A DNA stretch of 20,215 nt from Porphyromonadaceae bacterium UBA7048. Its GTDB lineage: Bacteria; Bacteroidota; Bacteroidia; Bacteroidales; Muribaculaceae. The stretch's first letter is position 1. Each line of letters begins with the position of its first letter. This document shows positions 7,901 through 14,232 of this stretch, one piece after another. Made by a program: the position numbers and the translations under genes. Below the pieces are notes generated by a model. It was not told the DNA's origin. It saw only the letters and a program-made list of their open reading frames with translations, and did not search any database. The stretch is from contig DLAL01000061.1 in the NCBI GenBank assembly GCA_002493945.1, positions 1 through 20,215 on the forward strand, in the 5' to 3' direction.

Positions 7901-9787
7901 CGTATGCTCAGCGAATTCTACCGGCAGAAGATACAGCAGGTGCATATCGTGGGCGAATACGCCAATCTGATGGTGCGCGACTACAATGCCGCCCTGCAGT
8001 ACGTGCAGGACTACTTCCAGATGGATTACAGGCGGTTCATAGCCAGATACTTCAAGGGAGACCGCCTGCGCGAGATAGAGCGGAATGTCACCCCGGAGAA
8101 GTACGAGCATATCTTCGGGGCACTGTCCGAAAAACAGATGGAGATTATCTCCGACAAGGAGTCGCGCTGCATCGTGGTAGCGGCAGGCCCCGGCAGCGGC
8201 AAGACCCGCGTGCTGGCACACAAGCTCGCATCCCTGCTCCTGCTCGAGGACGTCAAGCACGAGCAGCTGCTGATGCTCACCTTCTCGCGTGCGGCGGCCA
8301 TAGAGTTCAAGCAGCGCCTGATGGGACTCATAGGCAACGCCGCCCACTTCGTCGAAATCAAGACATTCCACTCCTACTGTTTCGACCTGCTGGGCCGCAT
8401 CGGCAACCTCGATGACGTCAAGGATGTGGTGGAACGCGCCGCCCGTATGATTGACAGCGGAGAGGTGGAGCCTAACCGCATCGCCAAGACCGTCCTCGTC
8501 ATAGACGAAGCGCAGGACATGAGCGACGAGGAGTATGCCCTGGTGCATGCCCTGATGACCGCCAACGAGGAGATGCGCGTCATAGCCGTCGGCGACGACG
8601 ACCAGAACATCTTCGAGTTCCGCGGCTCTGACTCGCGCTACATGAGCCGCCTGCTGCAGGAATCGGACGGACGCTTCATCGAAATGACCGAGAACTACCG
8701 CAGCTCGCGCCATGTGGTAGACTTCGCCAACACATTCGTCCGCGGCATACGCGGGAGGCTCAAGAATGAGCCCATCATATCGATGAACCGCCGTGAAGGC
8801 TTCGTCGGCATACGCCGGCATGCCTCGCACACCATGTTCCGGCCGCTTGTTGAGGATGTGCTGGCACACCGCGGCGAAGGCACGGCCTGCGTACTGACGC
8901 AGACCAACGAAGAGGCCGTCATCCTCGTGGCTCTCCTGCGCAGACACGGGCTGAAGAGCAAGCTGGTACAGAGCATGGAGGGCTTCCGGTTCTGGAACAT
9001 GGCCGAAGTGCGCATGTTCCTCAAGCATATCAGCGCCGGCACCCATACGCCTGTCATTCCGGACGATGTGTGGGAGAACGCCCGACAGCGGACCTTCGCC
9101 GTATATGCCGGTTCGTCAGGCCTGCCCTATCTGGAGCGCTGTCTGTCGCTCTTCGAGCAGACCAACAGGACTAAGTACCATACCGACTTCAAGGAATTCG
9201 TCTTCGAATCGTCTGTCGAGGATTTCTGCGACCTTTCAGGCGCTGACGTAGTGGTCTCGACTATCCATAAGGCCAAGGGACGCGAGTTCGACGATATCTA
9301 CATGCTCATAGCGCGCCCTCAGTACATACCCGATGAGGTCCTGCGCCGCTATTACGTAGGCGCGACCCGGGCCAAAGAGCGCCTGTTCATCCACACGGAT
9401 GACGCCCTCTTCGACCGCATGCCGGCGGACGAGCACTATGTCAGTCAGCAACAGTATGACATGCCCGACGAGATAGTCCTGCAACTGTCGCACAAGGATG
9501 TGAATCTCGGATTCTTCAAGTCGCGGAAAAACGACGTCCTCGCCCTACGTGCCGGCGGCACACTGCGGTTCGAGAACGACAGCCTGTACGACCCTGCGAC
9601 GGACAAGGCCGTCGCCCGGCTCTCGCAGAAGATGCAGACAGAACTGCGGCAGTGGACTGACAAAGGCTACGGCGTGGCGTCAGCCACTATCCGCTTCATC
9701 GTGGCATGGCGCCCGAAAGACGCGCCGCCTGAAGAAAAGGAGTCGGCCGTACTGCTCGTCGACCTGACGCTTAAGAAAGCTATATAG
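4910..9787 (+). CDS. Exonuclease-like / RecQ helicase / UvrD-type helicase fusion protein
   Basis: The 1625-residue product joins three modules. Residues 30-150 look like a DEDD-type 3'-5' exonuclease: D35-x-E37, GHNIINHD (78-85), D101 and a last acid near D135, with Asn where DEDDh enzymes carry His. A CxxxCxxC cluster (256, 260, 263) precedes a RecQ core with Walker A TGGGKS (310-315), DEAH (412-415) and QEAGRAGRD (600-608). The usual four-Cys RecQ zinc motif is absent, but a winged-helix-like stretch (ALAALEQAGYIERG) follows. Residues from about 1075 form a superfamily 1 UvrD/PcrA-type helicase: AGPGSGKT (1092-1099), DEAQD (1199-1203), GDDDQNI (1228-1234), ENYR (1261-1264), STIHKAKGREFD (1450-1461) and VGATRAKERL (1483-1492). 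All ATPase motifs look intact. It should act on DNA in repair, recombination or defence. Similar large RecQ-annotated proteins occur in Bacteroidetes, from memory. The gene appears to be transcribed alone. Confidence 0.93.
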   Translation: MSFWNRIIETISGGETQAATTREVSHDASRYVFVDVEVGLTDKRIHDIGALRWDGAVYHSANKHELMNFLKDADFVCGHNIINHDARYLFGDETGGRLLVDTLFLSPLLFPERPYHRLLKEDKLLSDQMNNPVNDCEKARDLLMDEVARWNGLPDRQQTIFATLLQDSDKFSGFLAFVGATPGRKDSLAGLIRAEYSGRICGHADIGRIINQYPCELAYALALIDTSDHRSITPAWVLHNYPNVEHVVRLLRQTGCLEGCAYCNDALDVHINLKRFFGFDEFRTYDGEPLQENAARAAVEHKSLLAIFPTGGGKSLTFQLPALMEGRAVHGLTVVISPLQSLMKDQVDNLAERGITDAVTINGLLDPISRSEAIQRVMNGDASLLYIAPEMLRSKTIERILMARHIVRVVIDEAHCFSSWGQDFRVDYLYIGKFISQYQKNKRCPQPIPVSCFTATAKQKVIQDICDYFRQTLGLDLQIFASKAARTNLRYSVIHADTDEEKYSKLRSLIAESSCPVIVYVSRTKRTRQLAEKLTRDGFRALPFNGRMDADEKIASQDAFMNDRVRIIVATSAFGMGVDKKDVGLVIHYDISDSLENYVQEAGRAGRDPHLEARCFVLYSDADLDKHFILLNQTKLSISEIQQVWKAVKDLTRHRMRACCSALEIARTAGWDDSVTDIETRVRTALAALEQAGYIERGNNVPHVYATGITVKNVDEARRRITESLLFENEEVEKAVRIIKSLISRKQIAKAQNAEAESRIDYLADILGMTKGDVVSCVERMRQEGILADSKDISAYLTDAGESENRSKRLLERFSKLENYILGHISGEGLRISYKQLNDNAQKDGVDTATEKDIRTLLYFLTVKGYTRKKEDAAHNIELTYQTDIETALARFGKRMEICHYAIGWLYRLISQPQEENGERNDGVRFSVVELLNDLKANGSTLLDSMHDVQLEDVEEALLYLSKIGALKLEGGFLVLYNAMDIRRLKDNRQRYKQEDYRMLSEFYRQKIQQVHIVGEYANLMVRDYNAALQYVQDYFQMDYRRFIARYFKGDRLREIERNVTPEKYEHIFGALSEKQMEIISDKESRCIVVAAGPGSGKTRVLAHKLASLLLLEDVKHEQLLMLTFSRAAAIEFKQRLMGLIGNAAHFVEIKTFHSYCFDLLGRIGNLDDVKDVVERAARMIDSGEVEPNRIAKTVLVIDEAQDMSDEEYALVHALMTANEEMRVIAVGDDDQNIFEFRGSDSRYMSRLLQESDGRFIEMTENYRSSRHVVDFANTFVRGIRGRLKNEPIISMNRREGFVGIRRHASHTMFRPLVEDVLAHRGEGTACVLTQTNEEAVILVALLRRHGLKSKLVQSMEGFRFWNMAEVRMFLKHISAGTHTPVIPDDVWENARQRTFAVYAGSSGLPYLERCLSLFEQTNRTKYHTDFKEFVFESSVEDFCDLSGADVVVSTIHKAKGREFDDIYMLIARPQYIPDEVLRRYYVGATRAKERLFIHTDDALFDRMPADEHYVSQQQYDMPDEIVLQLSHKDVNLGFFKSRKNDVLALRAGGTLRFENDSLYDPATDKAVARLSQKMQTELRQWTDKGYGVASATIRFIVAWRPKDAPPEEKESAVLLVDLTLKKAI

Positions 9788-9914
9788 AATTATTACTGTC
9801 CGCTAAACCATAAAGCAGTGAGTCCAACTTTTTCATTTGTAAATAATTAGAAATTTAATTCAACCAACGAGTTAATAAAATAAAATTGTGTATCGTTCGG
9901 TCGGCCCGGGCGCG

Positions 9915-11036
9915 TCACACCACTATCAGCTGCCTGTTATACCGCCGGTTCTTCATCACGTAGTCAAGAATCTCATCGGTATGGTTGCCGAGCGCAGATA
10001 TGCCCATGTACTGGGCGATCCACATCGAGAAGCTGGAATTGTTCACCTCGATACACCGCGGAATTCCGTCGGCATCGACGGTGATGTCATGCTGCAGGAG
10101 ATGCAGCTCAGGCATCGACGAGGCTATTTCCTTGCAGAAGTCGAGCACGGCCGAGTAATTCGGTATCCCGAAGGAGAACGTCGTGAAGTCGAGGCCGTTA
10201 TGCGTGGTGTAGCGCTGTCCGTACTGGTCTATGCAGTAGGGAGCCGACTTGCCGTCTGCGCCTATCAGAATCATCTTGCCTCCGGCATGGAGATTGTCGA
10301 CCTCGCTGCCGGCATTGCCCATGCGCACCACGAAGCTCAGCACGTGGACCGTGCCGTCGACGACCGACTTATAGGTGGCTATACGCATCGTATTGACCGA
10401 ACCCGGATTAAGCCGGGCCATGACGGGATGCTGCGTCACTCCGAGCTGCAGAATCGTGTCCCGGCCGTAATTCTCGAAGAACCGTACGGTCAGCTCGGTG
10501 CCGTCGTTGGCGAAGTGTCCGCCGGGGCGCTCATGGAAGAGTATGACGCCGTGACCGGAGTCCGAATCGACCGTAGGCTTCAGCACGAGAGTCCCGCAGT
10601 CCTTCAGCAGCCGGCGGAACTGCGCGTCCGAAAGACTGACATTCCTGTACGCTGCGTCAAGCGTCAGCCCCTTGACACGCCGCAGTATCGTCCGTGGCAT
10701 GGCGCCGTCGGGAAATATGCGGTCGAATACATTCTTGTCGCTGTAGTACAGCTGGAATTCCTGCGGATTGAGCGTGTTGTTGATGAGCAGTGTGGCCGTC
10801 TGCGAAAGGATGTCGGGGGTCTTGCCGCAGTATCTCGAATAGAGGCGGTAGGCATACGGAGTCTGAAACCGCAGCAAGGGCGCCCATTTGCGCAGATAGG
10901 CATCCTCGCCCTCCGCTTTGCCCGTGGAGTAGCCGTTCATCGCGAGAGCTTTCTTCTCGCGCTTCTCGGAGATTCTCCATATTTTGTGTTCAAGACGCCA
11001 GTCAAGCAGTCCGTTAAGAGTATTTTTCAATGACAT
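9915..11036 (-). CDS. Sugar-transfer-associated ATP-grasp family protein
   Basis: The 373-residue product has ATP-grasp hallmarks: LVLKPTVDSDSGHGV (150-164, Lys153 and a glycine loop for ATP), LNPGSVNTMRI (209-219), RMGNAGSEVDNLHAGG (238-253) and HDITVDADGIPRCIEVN (316-332), whose D317, E330 and N332 are the expected metal ligands. This set is characteristic of the sugar-transfer associated ATP-grasp family, which ligates carboxylates to amines or similar groups and is often found near polysaccharide genes; the substrate is unknown. The start at 11036 is chosen because GGGAG lies about 8 nt before it and no signal peptide is needed. The longer frame to 11141 would cross the promoter and a tandem repeat. 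It stands alone on the minus strand, facing the helicase gene 3' end, with no other polysaccharide gene in view. Confidence 0.87.
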   Translation of the reverse strand: MSLKNTLNGLLDWRLEHKIWRISEKREKKALAMNGYSTGKAEGEDAYLRKWAPLLRFQTPYAYRLYSRYCGKTPDILSQTATLLINNTLNPQEFQLYYSDKNVFDRIFPDGAMPRTILRRVKGLTLDAAYRNVSLSDAQFRRLLKDCGTLVLKPTVDSDSGHGVILFHERPGGHFANDGTELTVRFFENYGRDTILQLGVTQHPVMARLNPGSVNTMRIATYKSVVDGTVHVLSFVVRMGNAGSEVDNLHAGGKMILIGADGKSAPYCIDQYGQRYTTHNGLDFTTFSFGIPNYSAVLDFCKEIASSMPELHLLQHDITVDADGIPRCIEVNNSSFSMWIAQYMGISALGNHTDEILDYVMKNRRYNRQLIVV

Positions 11037-11047
11037 AAGCCACTCCC

Positions 11048-11083
11048 GACAATCAGAATTAAAAAGACAATCAGAATTAAAAA
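11048..11083. repeat. Perfect 18-bp tandem duplication in a 5' leader
   Basis: The unit GACAATCAGAATTAAAAA occurs at 11048-11065 and immediately again at 11066-11083. It lies between the proposed promoter and the start codon of the ATP-grasp gene, so unit gain or loss would change leader length by 18 nt without touching the protein. Confidence 0.9.
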
Positions 11084-11091
11084 TCAGTGCA

Positions 11092-11099
11092 CAAAGGTA
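11092..11099 (-). promoter_or_regulatory. Candidate -7 box for the ATP-grasp gene
   Basis: The minus strand reads TACCTTTG here, a match to TAnnTTTG. No good TTTG lies 19-20 nt upstream. Transcription would start near 11085 and include the tandem repeat, supporting the ATG at 11036 rather than the longer frame to 11141. Confidence 0.5.
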
Positions 11100-11154
11100 C
11101 AAATAAATTTTCAGATAACGGAAAACGGCGCCCCCGCGCACCCTTTGCTCGTGT

Positions 11155-11322
11155 ATGAAATTCTTCGGAGAGATGCTGAGGGCTTCGCAGGAGATAGAGA
11201 TTCCACTTCATTTATACGAATCCCTTTCAATTTTTTTACAGGTCTGCTACAATCAACACAAAACTGTAACAATACGACTAAAATTCGGTACGGATAGTTT
11301 TCGTTTCCCGTTTTTGGGATAA
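11155..11322 (+). CDS. Possible small protein of 55 residues
   Basis: An ATG frame in the gap before the beta-lactamase-family gene encodes 55 residues beginning MKFFGEMLRASQEIEIPLH and ending RFPFLG, with a basic middle part. Composition is plausible for a small soluble protein, but there is no clear promoter, ribosome site or known family, and it is short enough to arise by chance. It is divergent from the ATP-grasp gene and 44 nt ahead of the next gene on its strand. Treat it as a candidate only. Confidence 0.2.
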   Translation: MKFFGEMLRASQEIEIPLHLYESLSIFLQVCYNQHKTVTIRLKFGTDSFRFPFLG

Positions 11323-11366
11323 ATTCGCGTTGAATCAACAAAACCACATCCGACCGAACCATCCTT

Positions 11367-12599
11367 ATGCACTTCAGAAATACATTCATCGCGGCTCTAT
11401 GCGCGGCAATCATCGCAATTACTTTCCGAGGCTGCTCGCCCGCGACCAACACTAAACCGGAAGCTGTCGCCGACACTCCGTTAGAAGTGGCTCTTGACTC
11501 CATATTCAGCTTCTTCAACGAGGAAAACGGACCCGGCGCCATCATTATCGTCACGCAGGGCGACGATGCTATATATTCACGCACCTACGGGAGCGCCGAT
11601 CTCTCCACCGGACGTGCCGTGACCGACAGCACGATGTTCAATCTCTCGTCAACAACAAAAAGCGTGAGCACGGCGGCCCTTATGAAACTCTGTGAAGAAG
11701 GACAGATAACACTCGATGACCGCCTTTCGGACTATTTCCCGGAGTTTCCGGCTGATATATTCAGCAAGATAACGGTCAGGGATGTGCTGTCGCATACCTC
11801 CGGTCTCCCTGACCTGCGTCCGCGCACAGCCGAGGAGTGGGACAAATATACACGTACGAACCAAAGCATATTCTGCAAGCGCGAGGACTACCGCCTGTAC
11901 AGCACCGACAAGGAGCACGTACAGATATTCCGCGACCTTACCACATCGGACTACGAGCCGGGCACGCAATTCCAGCGCAACGATCCCTCATACCTTCTGG
12001 TAGCTCCCTTGGTGGAGCGCGTCACCGGACAGCCCTACTTTATGTGGATCACCAAAAATCTCTTCGAACCTGCCGGAGTGTCGGAGTTCTGCTACCCGAC
12101 GGCCGAACGGCCGCTCAAGAATGTGGCTCACGGCTACCGTCAGGCAGAGGGACCGGCCTCCAGAGCATACCGGAGTCCCGACGGCAAGTGGGAAGAATAT
12201 GACTACGGCGAAGTGGATTTCTTCCTGTCGAAATCAGAGCGCAGCATGTTCTGCACGGCGCGCGACTACATCAGGTGGAGCCGTGCGCTGAATACGGGCA
12301 AAATCATCAATGACTCATCTCTATGCCTGATGTACACCCCCGTAATCGACAGCATACGGCCCAATGTCTCCTATGGACTCGGCACGGCTCTGCACATAGA
12401 GGAGGGCTATCCCCTGAAGGCTTATCACATGAACTCAAACGGCGGATATACGGCAGTGACAGCCACATGGCCCGGTACCGACATCAGCTACCTGATCCTG
12501 AGCAACCGCAATGACTGGGATTATCGCAGCATCAGTGCCAAGGTCGACAGCGCCATCCGCGACAACGGTTATTTCAACCGCGACGTCCGCACGCTCTGA
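11367..12599 (+). CDS. Serine beta-lactamase-family (class C / esterase-like) envelope protein
   Basis: The 410-residue product has an N-terminal export signal ending in FRGC with Cys23, a poor lipobox because of Arg at -2, so lipid attachment is uncertain. The fold motifs follow: SxxK as STTK (S95 nucleophile, K98), VRDVLSHTSGLPDL, a PLVERVTGQPY helix, a RSMFCTARDYIRW segment and HMNSNGGYTA near the end in place of the third box. The usual second box Y-x-N appears as QRN (203-205), so the Tyr general base is missing at its expected place. Family members include class C beta-lactamases, DD-peptidases and esterases; the substrate cannot be told. It likely works in the periplasm. The 3' end overlaps the convergent ClC gene by 31 nt. 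A near-consensus -7 (TAAATTCG at 11320-11327) may drive it. Confidence 0.87.
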   Translation: MHFRNTFIAALCAAIIAITFRGCSPATNTKPEAVADTPLEVALDSIFSFFNEENGPGAIIIVTQGDDAIYSRTYGSADLSTGRAVTDSTMFNLSSTTKSVSTAALMKLCEEGQITLDDRLSDYFPEFPADIFSKITVRDVLSHTSGLPDLRPRTAEEWDKYTRTNQSIFCKREDYRLYSTDKEHVQIFRDLTTSDYEPGTQFQRNDPSYLLVAPLVERVTGQPYFMWITKNLFEPAGVSEFCYPTAERPLKNVAHGYRQAEGPASRAYRSPDGKWEEYDYGEVDFFLSKSERSMFCTARDYIRWSRALNTGKIINDSSLCLMYTPVIDSIRPNVSYGLGTALHIEEGYPLKAYHMNSNGGYTAVTATWPGTDISYLILSNRNDWDYRSISAKVDSAIRDNGYFNRDVRTL

Positions 12600-13861
12600 G
12601 CAGCCGGCCACAGCCCCTTAGACACTGCCACCGACACCACGGCCACGAGGCTTACGGGCAGAATAAGGTCAGGCGTACGCATCATCTCCACAGTGATGAA
12701 CACCGACATAATCGGAGCCTGTATGACACCCGACATACCTCCGGCCATGCCGCATATCACGGCCGTCTCCACAGGAATCAGGTCAGGGCCGGCCAGCAGA
12801 CTGAAACAGGCGCCGGCCATGCCTCCGGCGAAAAGCGTCGGGGCGAATTCGCCGGCGACACCGCCGCCCGAATTGGTGTCGGTGGCGGCCATACCCTTGA
12901 AAAGAAGTATGCCGGCGAGAGCGCACAGCGGAAGCCACGGACCGGTCATGCCTGACAGCACGCTGCCCAGCCACAGCTGCTGCATCCTGCCGTCAGCCAC
13001 TTCGGTAAGCACTCCGTAGCCCTCGCCGTACAGCGCCGGAAAGAGGAAGAGAATGATGCCGAGGAAGAGTCCCGACACGGCATTGCGCACTACAGGCGCC
13101 TTGATGGCGTGCAGACGCCGCGCCACGGCGTCGCCCGTCGCCTTATAGTAACATGAATACAGTCCGCAGAATATGCCCAGCCCGACCATAGGAAGCATCA
13201 TGTGCCACGAGAACGACGCCGGCACCTGGCCGAGAACCAGATCCGGCCCGAAGTCGCTCAGCGCCGATGCTGTCTGCGACGATATCAGACACATGGCTGC
13301 CAGCATCAGCACAGGCACGACGCCCAGCTGCATGCGCAGCACCTCAAGCGTGAAGAAAATACCGCCCACAGGCGACTTGAATATCGCCGCAATACCGGCG
13401 CCGGCGCCGCAGGCCATGAGCACGAGCATGCCACGCTCGTCCAGCCGGAAGAACCGCGCTATATTGCTCCCGATGGCAGCGCCCGTATCGGCGATCGGGC
13501 CCTCGGCCCCGGCCGAGCCTCCGGACCCTAAGGTGATGGCATTGGTCACTATCGACGCCACCGTCAGGCGCAGCGGCATATGGCCGTCGCCCTTGGCCAC
13601 ACGGGCCTTGATGCGGTCGGTGGCGTGCTCCAGAGGCCACTTAACCACCTTCCGCACTATCAGACCGGTGAGCATGATGCCCGCCACAGGCAGCACGATG
13701 ATGAACCAGTTGTATCCGACCGCCTTGAATTCTGACAGACACAGCGACGATATTGCCGAGATGAGCCATTTCAGCACCCATGCGGCCACACCGATGACCA
13801 TCGAGGCCACCGTCAGAGCCACCGAGAGGCCCGCGTGCCGGCGTATAGTTTCTGTGAGCAT
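12569..13861 (-). CDS. ClC-family chloride channel or chloride/proton antiporter
   Basis: The 430-residue product is hydrophobic throughout, with about ten or more membrane segments and the ClC signature motifs. GSGGS (112-116) stands for the GSGIP chloride-filter loop, GAEGP (118-122) holds the gating glutamate E120, KSPVGGIFFTLEV spans 162-174, and SGGGVAGEFAPTLFAGG (331-347) forms the third ion-binding loop. There is no C-terminal CBS pair, as is usual for short bacterial forms. The region aligned with the central tyrosine of E. coli ClC (NYQLILP, Tyr445) reads TPDLILP, with Pro397 at that place, so one chloride-coordinating group appears lost. Inner-membrane anion movement is the family role; channel versus antiporter cannot be settled here. 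The start at 13861 places a short soluble helix before the first membrane segment. Confidence 0.93.
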   Translation of the reverse strand: MLTETIRRHAGLSVALTVASMVIGVAAWVLKWLISAISSLCLSEFKAVGYNWFIIVLPVAGIMLTGLIVRKVVKWPLEHATDRIKARVAKGDGHMPLRLTVASIVTNAITLGSGGSAGAEGPIADTGAAIGSNIARFFRLDERGMLVLMACGAGAGIAAIFKSPVGGIFFTLEVLRMQLGVVPVLMLAAMCLISSQTASALSDFGPDLVLGQVPASFSWHMMLPMVGLGIFCGLYSCYYKATGDAVARRLHAIKAPVVRNAVSGLFLGIILFLFPALYGEGYGVLTEVADGRMQQLWLGSVLSGMTGPWLPLCALAGILLFKGMAATDTNSGGGVAGEFAPTLFAGGMAGACFSLLAGPDLIPVETAVICGMAGGMSGVIQAPIMSVFITVEMMRTPDLILPVSLVAVVSVAVSKGLWPAAQSVRTSRLK

Positions 13862-13954
13862 AAAATAGGTTATATTTATGATAAAACACGCACAAAGTCA
13901 TAAAAGTCGCACCGCAGGCGACATAATTATTGAAAAAAACAATACCGCATTTGT

Positions 13955-13985
13955 TTTGTTATTTAAACAAAGAATCGTAACTTTG
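13955..13985 (+). promoter_or_regulatory. Consensus promoter of the rho operon
   Basis: TTTG (13955-13958), 19 nt, then TAACTTTG (13978-13985): a full match to the Bacteroidetes promoter. Transcription should start at about 13990-13993, giving a leader of about 240 nt before the rho ATG at 14233. Confidence 0.75.
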
Positions 13986-13991
13986 CATTGT

Positions 13992-14232
13992 AAAAATGCG
14001 CCATGTGGCTCGGCGCATACCGTGTGCACCGGGTAAGCAATTAGATGTCAGCACATTGTGCTACTTATAACATCGGGCAACACTTTACGGATTCGCGTGT
14101 TTCCGCTTCTTTTCAACCGACAATCCACAGTTACATTACTCATTTTTTTCATCAAACTTCCGTCATGTGCCTGCCTGAGCGGGCCGGAATAGTGATGTGA
14201 ACCGAAACGATTATTCATTACCAAAATATACG
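13992..14232 (+). promoter_or_regulatory. Long rho leader with C-rich, G-poor stretch (possible Rho loading site)
   Basis: The leader begins with a 7-bp hairpin (13996-14002 / 14012-14018), then a small hairpin AGCAC/GTGCT (14050-14054 / 14058-14062). It then enters a stretch where 14101-14160 holds 18 C but only 3 G and no evident stem. Unstructured C-rich, G-poor RNA is the known signature of Rho utilisation sites, and rho is autoregulated through its leader in E. coli. Autoregulation here is therefore a reasoned inference. Confidence 0.4.
13996..14070 (+). CDS. Possible 24-residue leader peptide upstream of rho
   Basis: An ATG only a few nt after the predicted transcript start opens 24 codons (MRHVARRIPCAPGK..., ending CYL-stop). 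The first bases, ATGCGCC (13996-14002), pair with GGCGCAT (14012-14018), so a 5' hairpin would hide the start. E. coli rho also has a short leader ORF, but shared function is inference. The frame may be chance. Confidence 0.22.
   Translation: MRHVARRIPCAPGKQLDVSTLCYL

Noticed and set aside
7235..9046. Long minus-strand open frame (603 codons) inside the helicase gene
   Set aside because: It lies wholly antisense to intact UvrD and RecQ motifs, and its translation lacks any recognisable domain. Long antisense frames are expected in GC-rich genes.
9888..11033. Plus-strand open frame of 381 codons opposite the ATP-grasp gene
   Set aside because: The minus strand carries clear ATP-grasp motifs. 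The plus-strand translation is a His, Val and Arg-rich shadow without a fold signature.
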